A stretch of DNA of 41,670 nt, taken from positions 1 through 41,670 of the forward strand of contig JAPHEF010000012.1 of assembly GCA_029259535.1 (NCBI GenBank), read 5' to 3'. Of this stretch, positions 1 through 9,375 are shown piece by piece. Each line of letters opens with the position of its first letter. Position 1 is the first letter of the stretch. The notes under the pieces were generated by a model that saw only the letters and a list, made by a program, of their open reading frames with translations, searched no databases and had not been told where the DNA came from. Source of the stretch: Alkanophaga liquidiphilum. GTDB taxonomy: Archaea > Halobacteriota > Syntropharchaeia > Alkanophagales > B39-G2. Position numbers and translations under genes: made by a program.

Positions 1-119
1 GCAAAAGCGACCATTGCTTTAACTTTTTGACGAAATCATGCCGGCAGTCTTCTTGGGACTCTATGAAATAGTCTTCAGCGAGGACCGCCGTAAGTTTGTA
101 GTGATGAGGAGGGATTAGA
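1..119. other. Left edge, no confident gene
   Basis: Short open stretches exist on both strands. The plus frame ending with TAG at 116-118 could encode about 26 residues from an ATG at 38, but it has a stop at 20-22, so it is not the tail of a long gene in that frame. A minus-strand frame is also open here but has no ATG, GTG or TTG before its upstream stop. The one useful signal is AGGAGGGA at 106-114, which serves as ribosome binding site for the TTG start at 120. Confidence 0.3.
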
Positions 120-1892
120 TTGGAGCGGCTTCAGAAGGTAGCGAGGAAGAGAGCGGAGAGGCGTGCGGATGCGGAGCAGGAGAGGCGTCTTAAGTCTCCT
201 TCACGGGAGTCACGGGGGTTGTCGCCGTCGGAAAGCGGGGAGCGCACGGCGTCGTCCGAGGATTCGTCCGAAGTCCAAGCCGTCCGGCAACCGCCTGCGG
301 ACGCCTCAGATGAAGTTTCTGAAACAACGCCTCCTGTGAGGCTTGAGGCAAAGCCGCTGGACGCAGGCGTAAGCCGCCCCGAATCTGGATTTGAAGTGCG
401 TCCGCCGAGGCTCGAATTCAAGCTCGTCGTGCGAGAGCTAGATAAGAGCGTAGCCCTCCAAGCCGCCCCTCAAGTCGCCCTTCAAGTCGCCTCTCAGGTC
501 GTCCCCCAAGTCGCCCCTGCCGTTCCTGAACTCAAGCCGTCGCTCGAGCCCAAGCGTCTGGACGCATCCCTGCCCGACGTTCGAATCACGACGACGCCGA
601 GCGCCGTCGTCAATCCCGTCTCCCTGCCGAGGGTAATGCTTGAAGCAAGGCGATTGGACGCCGCCACGCCGCCCGCCGCCCCAAAGCGCACCGAGCCGAG
701 CGTCAATCCCGTCCTCCTGCCAAAAAGGAGGCTTGAGCCCAAGCTCCTTGATAAATCTCTGAAGGAAGAAAAGGAGGAGAGGGTTGGAGTTGAGGAGAGG
801 GTGACTCAAGACCAAGCCGAGGAGGTTTCAGCCGGCTTCGAGGAAGTTCCAGACTTCTTAGACTTTATGGGGGAAGGTGCGTCGAGGATTTTTGAAGGGA
901 AGCCTCTCTGCATAATCCTTCCGAAGAGGGAAGAGCGTTGGGAGCATGTCGTTGCGACGGTCTGCCGCGAAGCCTACCGTGAGAAGAGAGGTGGACTTCC
1001 GGAGCCGCTCTTAATCTTAAAAAACTTGGAGGAGCTTAAGTTTGAATTCGAGCCGAGGGTGGAGGGCGAAATTGTCGTTGTGGAGGAAGTGAAGCTCGGC
1101 GACGAGGAGCAGCAGCTTCTTAGACGAACCCTGAGCGGGTTTTTCTCGAGGGGGCTCGGTTACCTCATACTCGTCTCCGAGGACCCCGACGGGCTGGCGG
1201 CTTGGATAAAGCAGGAGGTCCCCTCCGTCAGACCGCACCTGCTGAGGCTTAACCCCGAGATGAGCGAGGAGCAAAAGCGGAAGGTTCTAAGCTTCGTGAG
1301 CGGCAAGCTGCGAGCGACGCCTGAAGCGAAACAGACCGCAGAGGCGGGAATAGTCGTCGAAGAGCAGGTGAGCTTCGGAGAAGCCTTCAAAGAAGCGGTG
1401 GATGCCTTCGACAGGGAGCTTGAGAAATTTCTAGGCTTCAGCGAAGCTCCGAAGAAGCTCAGGAAGCTGCGGGACAAGCTGGTAGCGAGCGCTCCCGACA
1501 AGGGAGAGCCGGCGAGCGGGGAGCATTCTGCGATGAAAGCCTTCGTCTGGCTCTATGCTTGGAAGAAGCATCAGAAAAGGGTCATTCCGGAGCTTGAAGA
1601 CGAAAGAGGCGTTGACGTGCGAGTTCTCGACGAGAATTACGAAGTTGAGACGTTTTACGGTGTGGGCTACCCGATGGCGAAGCTCGTTAAGAAGATACAG
1701 GAGAAGTTCAGGCGAGGTGAGAAGGTTTACTTCGTGCTGCGGAACGTCAGCATCCTCCTGCACCTGCGAGACCTCCTCACCTTCAGGAAGGATTGGAGGG
1801 ATGAAGGGTATAATGTCGAGATTTTCGGCTTGGACCTCGAAGCGAAGGAGCTCATCCCACTGGATTGGGTGGTATCATGCCTGAGGAGCTAG
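120..1892 (+). CDS. Unrecognised protein with LE-x-K-x-LD repeats and a possible degenerate ATPase/nuclease region
   Basis: I do not recognise this 590-aa protein. Residues 1-70 are a charged, R/K/E/S-rich segment. Residues about 70-225 are Pro/Val-rich and carry at least five copies of a short motif of the form R-L-E-x-K-x-L-D (LEAKPLD, LEPKRLD, LEARRLD, LEPKLLD and a variant LEFKLVVRELD), spaced 30-50 residues apart. From about 245 on, the sequence is a globular alpha/beta type. GKPLCIILPK is where a Walker A would lie but lacks the GxxxxGK[ST] pattern, and IVVVEEV resembles a Walker B strand. The last 90 residues (GVDVRVLDENYEVETFYGVG) have the spacing of a PD-(D/E)XK nuclease core, with E-V-E in place of E-x-K. 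The TTG start is chosen because AGGAGGGA sits 6-8 nt upstream. No signal peptide or membrane segment is visible, so it is probably cytoplasmic. The fold assignments are inference. Confidence 0.7.
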   Translation: MERLQKVARKRAERRADAEQERRLKSPSRESRGLSPSESGERTASSEDSSEVQAVRQPPADASDEVSETTPPVRLEAKPLDAGVSRPESGFEVRPPRLEFKLVVRELDKSVALQAAPQVALQVASQVVPQVAPAVPELKPSLEPKRLDASLPDVRITTTPSAVVNPVSLPRVMLEARRLDAATPPAAPKRTEPSVNPVLLPKRRLEPKLLDKSLKEEKEERVGVEERVTQDQAEEVSAGFEEVPDFLDFMGEGASRIFEGKPLCIILPKREERWEHVVATVCREAYREKRGGLPEPLLILKNLEELKFEFEPRVEGEIVVVEEVKLGDEEQQLLRRTLSGFFSRGLGYLILVSEDPDGLAAWIKQEVPSVRPHLLRLNPEMSEEQKRKVLSFVSGKLRATPEAKQTAEAGIVVEEQVSFGEAFKEAVDAFDRELEKFLGFSEAPKKLRKLRDKLVASAPDKGEPASGEHSAMKAFVWLYAWKKHQKRVIPELEDERGVDVRVLDENYEVETFYGVGYPMAKLVKKIQEKFRRGEKVYFVLRNVSILLHLRDLLTFRKDWRDEGYNVEIFGLDLEAKELIPLDWVVSCLRS

Positions 1893-1905
1893 GTTTAAGG
1901 AGTCC

Positions 1906-1995
1906 ATGAGACCCCTACTTGAAGCCCTGAATGCCATAAGCCAAGCTTACAACAGGCTCGTGCAGATGCTTTTCCTCACCCTTGAGGATGTCTAG
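1906..1995 (+). CDS. Candidate 29-aa small protein
   Basis: ATG at 1906 is preceded by a strong TTTAAGGAG site with about 4-nt spacing, and the frame runs 29 codons to TAG. It starts only 13 nt after the large ORF ends, so it would be translated from the same transcript. The peptide (MRPLLEALNAISQAYNRLVQ...) is predicted as one amphipathic helix and has no family I recognise. A 10-codon ORF at 1877-1909 overlaps its start as ATGA. The ribosome binding site is the main evidence. A chance ORF is possible. Confidence 0.35.
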   Translation: MRPLLEALNAISQAYNRLVQMLFLTLEDV

Positions 1996-2054
1996 ATTCG
2001 GTTTTAGATGCTGAAAGATAAAGATTTGACTCTTAAGCCAAGCAGGCGCGCCTT

Positions 2055-5000
2055 CTACAAGTTTTTGTGTTTACGCCGCTCCCACAAGAAGCCAACGGCG
2101 GCGAACATTGCGAGCACGCCCGCCGTGACGAACACGACACTGAGCTTCGAACGAATGCCGCCTTTCGGCAAAATTTCTCCGAATGGGATGCCTGTTACAT
2201 GCTGCCGCTTTTCATCGCTCTCGTTACTCATGTTTACCGGCGGGTGCTCGCTGCCGCTCAACCCCTCGGTAACAGGTGCCTCGCTTTCAACCGTCGGGAT
2301 GGTGTAGTTCCATGCCTCTTTACTCCCGCGTCCACCGCCGCCTCTGGTCGCCGGCGATGGCTGCGGCGTTGGCGTCTCGATGCTTGAGACCGTCACGTTA
2401 AGCTCAAAGACGTTATTTCCTTCGTCAAGCTCCTGAACTTCGTGCGAGGCGTCGGCTTCGACCACAAGCGTGTAAACGCCTGGAAGCGGCGGCGTCCATT
2501 CGAATGTTGTGGTGAAACCTTTACCCACCTCGAGACCGTCGTCGCAGCGCACCGTCACGTTCTCAAGCTCCGCCCCAGCATGCATCACCCTAAAACCAAC
2601 ATTAAAAGCGTCGGCATCGGCACCGCCTACATTTTCCACGAACGCCTCGACGATGCACTTCACGCCCACGCTCGCCCTCTCAAGTTCCACGTCACTCACT
2701 ATCAAATCTGGCGGCAATTTGATGCTAACGTCCTCGAAAGCGATGTTGTTGAATGGGTCTTTTTCGGTGACGTTGTTCTCGGCATCTGCCTCGGCGACGA
2801 GCCTGACCGTCATTCCTGCAAGCTCTAACGGTGGCGTCCAATTAAACGTGAGCGTGCGATTCTTACCGCTATGCAGCGGCGGCTCGACGTTAAGCGTGCT
2901 GACGGTCTCGCCCTCAACCCGTAGCGTCACAGCGAAGCTCTCGTTAACGTCGCCGCTGCCCTCGTTGCGGACTGTTACGCCCACGTAGTTCTGAAGTCCA
3001 GCAAAGGCCACGCCGCTTGCGACCTCGACGCTGACATTAATGTCCGGCAGCGCCGACGGTCCGAAGGCGTAAACTTTGCCCTGCCCCGAGGTGTAAACTC
3101 TGCCCCCATAAATGGCAGGAGAGGAGCCGCCAAGCCTACTTGAATTCCAGATTTCTTTGCCGGTGAATGCATTAAGACAGTAAACGCCGGCAGTGTCGAA
3201 GTTCATTAATGCTTCACCGCTTGCAAGTGTGCCGATGAGCACTTTTCCATCACTTGAAACCGCCGGCGAAATTGTCCAGCCGCCTTCTGGGAAATCCCAG
3301 ACCGTTGCACCACTCTCAGGGTCTAAGCAATAGGTTTTGAGCGGCGAATATCCAGGACAGCCACCGCAAATATAAATGTAACCAAAGGCATAGGCAGGGA
3401 CGGAGTTCGTGCTGATGCCGGAACGACTCCAAAAGACTCTGCCATTTGCAGGACTCATCGCGTAATAAGAAGCATCGCCCGGATCTTCGAGGTTGTAAGT
3501 GCCGAAAAAAAGCGTGCCGTGAACGAGCGTCACTGAACCCCAGACACCGTAATCCGTGGAGGCGTTCCAGAGTTGCTCGCCGCTTTCCGCATCCAAGCAG
3601 TAAATACCGATGCCTGTGTCCGTGAATTCAGGCTGCCATGCGCCAATACCGACGTAAACTTTGCCGCTGCTGAGCGCCGCCGTTGAGGTCGCCCGCCCAC
3701 ACTCCAGCCTTGGCTCATCACTCCTGTCAAAAACCCATAATCTCTCGCCGCTCTTGGCGTTAAAGCAGTAAAAGGCGGGGTCCCCCGCCGCCCCATATTT
3801 CCCGATAACGAGAAGCGTCCGGTGGTCGCCAACCTTCGCTATCGAGGGGCAGGAATTCACAATATCTCCTTCTAAGCGCTGTTGCCACTGCACGTTGCCG
3901 CTTTCAGCGTCAATGCAGTAAACTGTGCTGCCGGATCCTATGTAAACACGATTGTCGTAGTAAACTGGCGACGCCCACGATCCATAACTGCTCCTTTTTT
4001 CAAGCGGCGTCTGCCAGAGAATTTCACCACTTCCGGCGTCGAGCGCCGTTAAAAACGTGCCTGAAGCGTTGTCGCAGTAGGCAAAGACCTTGTTGTTGCC
4101 AATGCAGACTTTCGATGACGGAACCGCTCCGATATCTGCAGTTTCCCATGCGATTTCGAACTTGTCAGGCGCCTCTGACGCATAAAAGCCGGCGTCGCCG
4201 CCTTGATATTGGGATGGCTCTTCCCCAACGTTGTGCACGAAGAACGGCTCGACAGTCTCGTCGTAGCTCGTAAATCTCCCATCGCTCGCCTCTACCCGCA
4301 GTAAATACTTCCCATCAGGAACTGCTTTCGTGTCCCAGACGTAAACGCCGTCATTACTTTTATTTTCGGAAAGCAAAAGCCAATTACGCCCCATGTCAGG
4401 ACTGTATTTCAGCGTGATGTTCAGAGCGTCGCCATCGGGGTCGTTCGCCACCCAGCGCACGGAAATGACGCCACTCAGAACCTCGCCACCTCTTGGAAAC
4501 AACAATTGCACATTCGGAGCGCCGAGAACCGCCTTTACGATGAAAAACGCCGTGTTGTTGTTTTCATCAGTTTCAAAAACATCTTTATCCGCATCCAGCA
4601 GAGTTGCAAGTGCGTAAATTCCGGGCTCCGTTGGTGTCCAAGAAAAAGAGAAGTTTGCAACACCGAATACACGCCTCACATGAAGCTTTTCGATCAACCC
4701 CCAAGTATCGTTAGTAACGCTCCCGTTCTCATCTCTGAAACGGCGGCAATATATGGAAACGTTAAAATGCTCCGCAACTCCACCGACGACCAAATTAACA
4801 GCGTTGCTGACATTCACGACCACGACCCTACTGACTGAAAAGTTTGCCACGTAAATGTCAGGGAGGCTCACAGAAAGCGTGCTGCAAACTTTGTTGTTCG
4901 CTTCATCGCTCTCAAAAACGTCGTCATCAGCATCAACCGTCAGCGTGAAGTTGAAAACCCCCGTAACGTTTGGTCTCCAGCGTAGCGTGACATTTTTTCG

Positions 5001-6941
5001 CCCATAGCACGTCACGTTTTCCAAACGCTCGCACGGTGCGTAAGCCGTCGCGCTCGTAGCGTTGCCGTTATTGGGGGCGCTCTCGTTCATGGCGTTTTCG
5101 GCAGTAGTGGGGTTCGTTGTAGCGCTCGCTGACGCAAAGAATGAAATATTAAAATTCTCACCAAAACCGACGACTTCCAGCGGAATTTCATTTGTGAAAT
5201 TCGAAAACAATAGCGGGAGCTCGGGTAACAGCCGTAAACTCAAATCTGGAAGTTCAACGCTCACTTTCAAGCTCGCCGCATTATTTGTCTCGTTACGCTC
5301 ATTAATTTCGTTATTTACATCCACAAGTGCTGTGAGGTTGAAAACTCCGACGTGCGACGGACGCCACATGAACGAGACGTTCGTAAGCGCCAAAGCTCGA
5401 CTCTCCAAAACTCTAAGTTCGGAAACAGGCTCGCCATCCGCAAGAAGCGAGACATTGAACGCTCCGCCATTGTTCCGGACTGAGACGAAGACCCCGCACG
5501 TAACGTTGGCATACGCCACGCTCTCGCCTCGCCACGTCTCGTTGAGGTAAGGGCTCACGTAAATATTCAAGAGCAAGATTTCAGGAAGCTCCTGCTCGAA
5601 AACAAATTGGCGGAATGTCGGCAATCCCTGCCCAAGAAGCGTGAGCGCTGCAAGCGCCGTCGCTCTCACCGGGTCGTAAGACAGGAAGCTGCCGTCGGCG
5701 TCCTGCATGCTCAGTAAGTATTCAACGCTGCTTGTAATGTTCGGTTTAGCCTGAGCATCGTCAGCAACGAGCAACGCTGCCGTGACTAAAGCCGTCGGCA
5801 GTGCGTCCGACTCGCCGCCGCCGAATTCAAACGGGAAGCCGCCGTCATCGTTTTGCTCAGCCCTCAGAAGCCCCAAAATGGCATGAAGTGTGGAGTTTTT
5901 AGAAGACACGCCAGCAGAGATTAACGCTTGGACGGCAAGCGCTGCCGCCGTCAGGTCGCCTGTTCCACTCTCATTCACGCTTTCAAGAAACTGGAAAAGC
6001 TGCCTTCGTAAGCCTTCAGCTATTTCTGCCCGTGTCTCGTAAGCTTTGGAGCCATTCACCGCGCTTAACGCCAACAACGCCCACGCCGCCTCGTCCGCTC
6101 GCAATTCCTCCGTAGAAACCCGCTCAAGCAAGGCACCCTCATAATTCAGCCCTGAAAAATTCAAAGGCCGCTCGCCGAGCGCCACTGCTGTGAGAACGGC
6201 AGCCGCAAGCTCGCCAGCATTTTCGACGCCGAACGTCGCCGCCGAGAGATTCAGAGAGGACAACGCCGTGAAGCTTGCGGTTAAGGAAAAAAGGGTAGCT
6301 GCAAGCGCCCTCGCCTGCACGTCGCCACAGCCGCCCAAATGCCCAAAGCTCTCATTCAAATATGCAACAGCAGCTTCCACCGAGTTAAGTGCTGCCTTAC
6401 AATCATAAGAGACCTCACGTAACGGAACGCTCACGTTAGCCGAGTGGCAGCCGCCACCCGTCTCTACTAAAAAGGACATGTTGAATTCCGAGGGCACAGC
6501 AGCCGCATTTTCAAGTAACACATCCAAAATGTTCGTCATATTCAACACCAGCGAGATTTTCCGCCTCTCGCCGATGCCGAGCGGCTCGTCAAACGCCCTT
6601 TTACAAACCTCAACGCCGCAAATCAATACTGACACGTTAAATGAAGAGCATGTCTCCAAAGCCCGCACCCGCAATACCACAGGGAAAACCCCAGGCACGC
6701 CGCAACGCCTCGAAACGTTAGCACAAAATGCTCCAGGCATAGTTACGCCCTCGATAACCATTTTTGGTGCAATTTCAAGCTGTGCCTTCTCAGGCAGCGT
6801 TTCTAAACGCCGGAGGTGTTTAACCAAATTTATGCTCGTAAAGTCAGGAGTGGGCTTTTCAGGTAGCGCGGCCAGTGGCTGCGTCGCCACTGCCACCACG
6901 AGCACCAGCAGGGAAAAAATGGGAAATAAATTTTTTGACAC
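2055..6941 (-). CDS. Giant secreted, membrane-anchored CARDB/PQQ-propeller surface protein
   Basis: About 1,628 residues. A signal peptide (SKNLFPIFSLLVLVVAVATQ) leads, then a domain of unknown type. Residues about 195-470 form an alpha/alpha toroid with prenyltransferase/squalene-oxidase-like repeats (QNDDGGFPFEFGGGESDALP, MQDADGSFLSYD). Three CARDB-type Ig modules, each closing with an E-x-x-E-x-N-N pattern, lie at about 480-825. An Ig-like module follows (about 830-920), then a PQQ-type beta-propeller (about 940-1,300, blades such as GSGEILWQTP and AESGNVQWQQ), two more CARDB modules (to about 1,520), a Pro/Gly-rich linker, one TM helix (SVVFVTAGVLAMFAAVGFLW) and a basic tail. Many N-x-S/T sequons suggest N-glycosylation. 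It is likely a cell-surface adhesion or binding protein. The PQQ-like blades do not imply bound PQQ. A GTG at 6950 is in frame, but GGAG at 6951-6954 touches it directly. The next GTG, at 6941, has better spacing and is preferred. Confidence 0.85.
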   Translation of the reverse strand: MSKNLFPIFSLLVLVVAVATQPLAALPEKPTPDFTSINLVKHLRRLETLPEKAQLEIAPKMVIEGVTMPGAFCANVSRRCGVPGVFPVVLRVRALETCSSFNVSVLICGVEVCKRAFDEPLGIGERRKISLVLNMTNILDVLLENAAAVPSEFNMSFLVETGGGCHSANVSVPLREVSYDCKAALNSVEAAVAYLNESFGHLGGCGDVQARALAATLFSLTASFTALSSLNLSAATFGVENAGELAAAVLTAVALGERPLNFSGLNYEGALLERVSTEELRADEAAWALLALSAVNGSKAYETRAEIAEGLRRQLFQFLESVNESGTGDLTAAALAVQALISAGVSSKNSTLHAILGLLRAEQNDDGGFPFEFGGGESDALPTALVTAALLVADDAQAKPNITSSVEYLLSMQDADGSFLSYDPVRATALAALTLLGQGLPTFRQFVFEQELPEILLLNIYVSPYLNETWRGESVAYANVTCGVFVSVRNNGGAFNVSLLADGEPVSELRVLESRALALTNVSFMWRPSHVGVFNLTALVDVNNEINERNETNNAASLKVSVELPDLSLRLLPELPLLFSNFTNEIPLEVVGFGENFNISFFASASATTNPTTAENAMNESAPNNGNATSATAYAPCERLENVTCYGRKNVTLRWRPNVTGVFNFTLTVDADDDVFESDEANNKVCSTLSVSLPDIYVANFSVSRVVVVNVSNAVNLVVGGVAEHFNVSIYCRRFRDENGSVTNDTWGLIEKLHVRRVFGVANFSFSWTPTEPGIYALATLLDADKDVFETDENNNTAFFIVKAVLGAPNVQLLFPRGGEVLSGVISVRWVANDPDGDALNITLKYSPDMGRNWLLLSENKSNDGVYVWDTKAVPDGKYLLRVEASDGRFTSYDETVEPFFVHNVGEEPSQYQGGDAGFYASEAPDKFEIAWETADIGAVPSSKVCIGNNKVFAYCDNASGTFLTALDAGSGEILWQTPLEKRSSYGSWASPVYYDNRVYIGSGSTVYCIDAESGNVQWQQRLEGDIVNSCPSIAKVGDHRTLLVIGKYGAAGDPAFYCFNAKSGERLWVFDRSDEPRLECGRATSTAALSSGKVYVGIGAWQPEFTDTGIGIYCLDAESGEQLWNASTDYGVWGSVTLVHGTLFFGTYNLEDPGDASYYAMSPANGRVFWSRSGISTNSVPAYAFGYIYICGGCPGYSPLKTYCLDPESGATVWDFPEGGWTISPAVSSDGKVLIGTLASGEALMNFDTAGVYCLNAFTGKEIWNSSRLGGSSPAIYGGRVYTSGQGKVYAFGPSALPDINVSVEVASGVAFAGLQNYVGVTVRNEGSGDVNESFAVTLRVEGETVSTLNVEPPLHSGKNRTLTFNWTPPLELAGMTVRLVAEADAENNVTEKDPFNNIAFEDVSIKLPPDLIVSDVELERASVGVKCIVEAFVENVGGADADAFNVGFRVMHAGAELENVTVRCDDGLEVGKGFTTTFEWTPPLPGVYTLVVEADASHEVQELDEGNNVFELNVTVSSIETPTPQPSPATRGGGGRGSKEAWNYTIPTVESEAPVTEGLSGSEHPPVNMSNESDEKRQHVTGIPFGEILPKGGIRSKLSVVFVTAGVLAMFAAVGFLWERRKHKNL

Positions 6942-6964
6942 CTCACGCACCTCCGTTTGTCCTT

Positions 6965-9271
6965 TTACCAGCGTATCCCTCGTAACGTCGCCATCAGCAC
7001 GCTTATCGTGCTGTCCTCATTATCGCTAGGGATTAAGCCTTTACTTGGTATGTAAGCCCACGACGCAACGTCGCTGTCGAGCGCCTCGCCGCCTTCAGCG
7101 AAGAGTCTTGCATAGAACGCCGCTTTGAACGGCGTCGGCGACCAGCGACCTACGTTTATCTGCCAAGAGTGCTCAAGCGTGCAGTTTGCGCCTAAGGATA
7201 ACTTCGCCGATAGTATCTTGAAAATCGTGCCTCCAGAGACGTAAAACAGCTCGAAAGTCACGGTCTGCGGCACGCCGGGATTCTCCATACGCACGCCCAG
7301 CGTCATAACGTCCCCCGGTCGGTAAATGCCCTTGTCCGTCCAGATGTCCACCGAAGGCGGCAACGCCTCACGCACGAGCAACAACGCGCGCTCTGACCGC
7401 ACACAACTCTCTTTTTCGGCGTAAACTTCGTAAAGCCCCGCCGGCACGCTTATGCTGATCGCTGCCTGTCCGCTCTCGTTCGTCGTCCCCAACTCGTAAA
7501 GGACGCCTCTTTCATCCGTCGCAAGAATTTCAGCAGCACTTGCAGGCTCCCAGACGCCAGCCGTGTCGTTCAGCACTTCAACCGTTATGAGCAACTGCTC
7601 CCCCACGTAAGCCTCGGAAGCACTAAGCGTTATCCGCAGCGGCTGCCCGCCCCATGCCCCGTAATACCAGAGAACTTCGTCGCCGTCGCTCAACACGTAG
7701 TCAGCAGCGCCGACCATCGCCAGCTCGTAATTCACTCTGTAGAGCCAGAACCGCATCGTCGTGTAGTTCTCGGCGACACCTGCAATCTCGCTGACGTAGA
7801 GCCCCCAGCTCGTGTTCACGACGGTGTAAGAGAAGTTTCCGAGTTTTGCCGCCTCGTCAAGGGCGCCGAGCGCCGTAGGCAGCGGCAAGTGATGCACGTT
7901 GCCCTCGCTGTCAGGGATGAAAGAGTCGCTTACGTTGACCCACCCGCTCCAGACGGTTTCCTCAGGCGTTTCAATCCGCACTTTCGCCGTAACGGGCGCT
8001 GTCTTCAGAGCATAAACGCAAGCGGCGTCGTTCCCGAAATAGATGTAGCCATCGCTTATCGAGACGCCTTGCAAGATGTAGCCGCCGCTCACCCCGGCTT
8101 CGTCGCTCGTGAAGCTCCAGAGAGGCTTGCCGTTTCCGTTTAAGCAGTAAACCGTGCCGTTCTGGCAGTTCGTCGTGAAATAAACGTAAACGTTGTCGCC
8201 TTGAACGCTGAGCGCAGGCGATGCCTTCACGCCTCCGTTCGGCTCGAAGCTCCAGATAACATCGCCATTTTCAGCATCAACGCACTTCACGTCGCCCGGT
8301 ATGCTGAAGCTGCCGGTGCCGATGTAAATTTTGCCGTCGTAAACTGTAGGCGTGCTGCAAGAATAGCCGATTTCGACGCTCCAGCCGTCATCAAAAAAGT
8401 GCCCCGTGCTCTCGTCAAAGCCTACTTTCCAGAGGTAGCCGCCTTCTGACGTGAAGTAAACATAGCCGTTGTTATAAGTGACGGACGATTTTATCCTGCC
8501 GGCGTCGGCTCTGCTGAAGCTTAGGGCGCTCGTGATGTTGATTTCGTGCGCCGTGCTTCCGTTCTCGGCGAAGACGCTAACGAGGTGCGAGCCCCAATCG
8601 CCGAAAACCACGAAGTTGCCGACGACGGCGGCGCCGGACCAGTAATAGCCGTAGCCGCTTTCAGACGGCCGCACCCAGAGAACGTCGCCGCTATCAGCGT
8701 CAAGGCAATAGTAGGCGCCGGTTTTGCCTGTGTAATTGCCGGAGCCGACGTAAATCTTGCCGTCGGCGTAGGTCAGAGGGCAGTTAAGTTCTGTAGAAAC
8801 GCCCGAAGGGGTATAAGACGAGAGAGGCGTTGCCCAGAGGACGACGCCGCTGTCGGCATCGAGGGCGTAAATGACGCCGCCCTTCGTTGCAACGTAAAGC
8901 GTCCCGTCGGCGTAAGCGGGTGTCGAAAGCTCGTATTGCCAGCCGTATTGTAAGAGCGGCGTCTCCCAGAGCGTCTCACCGCTGCAAGCGTCGAACGCCG
9001 TAACGTAAGCCTGTGCGTCGAGCACGAAAACTTTTCCGTCGGCGACAATGGGTTCGATGTCCACGCCCGCCATTTGCCAATCGTCGGAGTGCACCTGCGC
9101 CTTCCATGCAACATCCACGCCGGAAACTGGCGCAAGCTCCGCAGTCGTCCCAGAGTTGAGTTCGTCGTGCTGGAACTGCAGCCACGCCGCCGATGCGCAT
9201 GTGCTCAGCAGTAGCGTCAAAAGCAACAACGCAACACTCAACACCAGTATGCTTGCTTTTATTCCAATCAT
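6965..9271 (-). CDS. Secreted PQQ-like beta-propeller protein with DUF4430-like domain
   Basis: About 768 residues. The N-terminal signal peptide (MIGIKASILVLSVALLLLTL) is followed by a PQQ-type propeller over about 30-430, with recurrent ALDADSG-x-x-LW blades. Next comes a DUF4430/transcobalamin-C-like domain (MRFWLYRVNYEL ... YVLSDGDEVLWYYGAW), an Ig-like carboxypeptidase-regulatory-type module, and a C-terminal module opening SVDIWTDKGIYRPGDVM. That last module recurs at the end of the subtilase at 18663. No C-terminal TM is seen, so it is secreted or held by partners. ATG 9271 is used. An in-frame GTG at 9280 lies about 28 nt from the centre of an AT-rich box (9305-9313, read on the minus strand), so a leaderless GTG start is possible. 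It lies 14 nt upstream of the giant surface gene in the same direction, so the two are probably one operon. Function is inferred as extracellular binding or scaffold. Confidence 0.85.
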   Translation of the reverse strand: MIGIKASILVLSVALLLLTLLLSTCASAAWLQFQHDELNSGTTAELAPVSGVDVAWKAQVHSDDWQMAGVDIEPIVADGKVFVLDAQAYVTAFDACSGETLWETPLLQYGWQYELSTPAYADGTLYVATKGGVIYALDADSGVVLWATPLSSYTPSGVSTELNCPLTYADGKIYVGSGNYTGKTGAYYCLDADSGDVLWVRPSESGYGYYWSGAAVVGNFVVFGDWGSHLVSVFAENGSTAHEINITSALSFSRADAGRIKSSVTYNNGYVYFTSEGGYLWKVGFDESTGHFFDDGWSVEIGYSCSTPTVYDGKIYIGTGSFSIPGDVKCVDAENGDVIWSFEPNGGVKASPALSVQGDNVYVYFTTNCQNGTVYCLNGNGKPLWSFTSDEAGVSGGYILQGVSISDGYIYFGNDAACVYALKTAPVTAKVRIETPEETVWSGWVNVSDSFIPDSEGNVHHLPLPTALGALDEAAKLGNFSYTVVNTSWGLYVSEIAGVAENYTTMRFWLYRVNYELAMVGAADYVLSDGDEVLWYYGAWGGQPLRITLSASEAYVGEQLLITVEVLNDTAGVWEPASAAEILATDERGVLYELGTTNESGQAAISISVPAGLYEVYAEKESCVRSERALLLVREALPPSVDIWTDKGIYRPGDVMTLGVRMENPGVPQTVTFELFYVSGGTIFKILSAKLSLGANCTLEHSWQINVGRWSPTPFKAAFYARLFAEGGEALDSDVASWAYIPSKGLIPSDNEDSTISVLMATLRGIRW

Positions 9272-9348
9272 TCGGACCACTATGCGCGCGTGAGGCGGGC
9301 ATGTTAAATAAATTTTACGAAAGTAAAGCGTTTCAGTGCGGCATGCTG

Positions 9349-9358
9349 AAATATAATA
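9349..9358 (+). promoter_or_regulatory. TATA-like box for the TPR gene
   Basis: AAATATAATA is centred about 23 nt upstream of the ATG at 9376, close to the distance for archaeal leaderless transcription. No Shine-Dalgarno sequence precedes that ATG, which supports it as the true start over in-frame codons further upstream. Confidence 0.5.
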
Positions 9359-9375
9359 AAAAGTCAAGACCTGAC

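Noticed and set aside
2300..2390. The Gly/Arg-rich linker T-P-Q-P-S-P-A-T-R-G-G-G-G as a possible inserted REP-like sequence
   Set aside because: Proline/glycine linkers before a TM anchor are usual in such surface proteins, and no second copy of the DNA is present in the window.
9193..9375. Upstream extension of the TPR protein
   Set aside because: It overlaps the signal-peptide region of the divergent secreted gene and reads as low-quality sequence. The TATA-like box at 9349-9358 favours ATG 9376.
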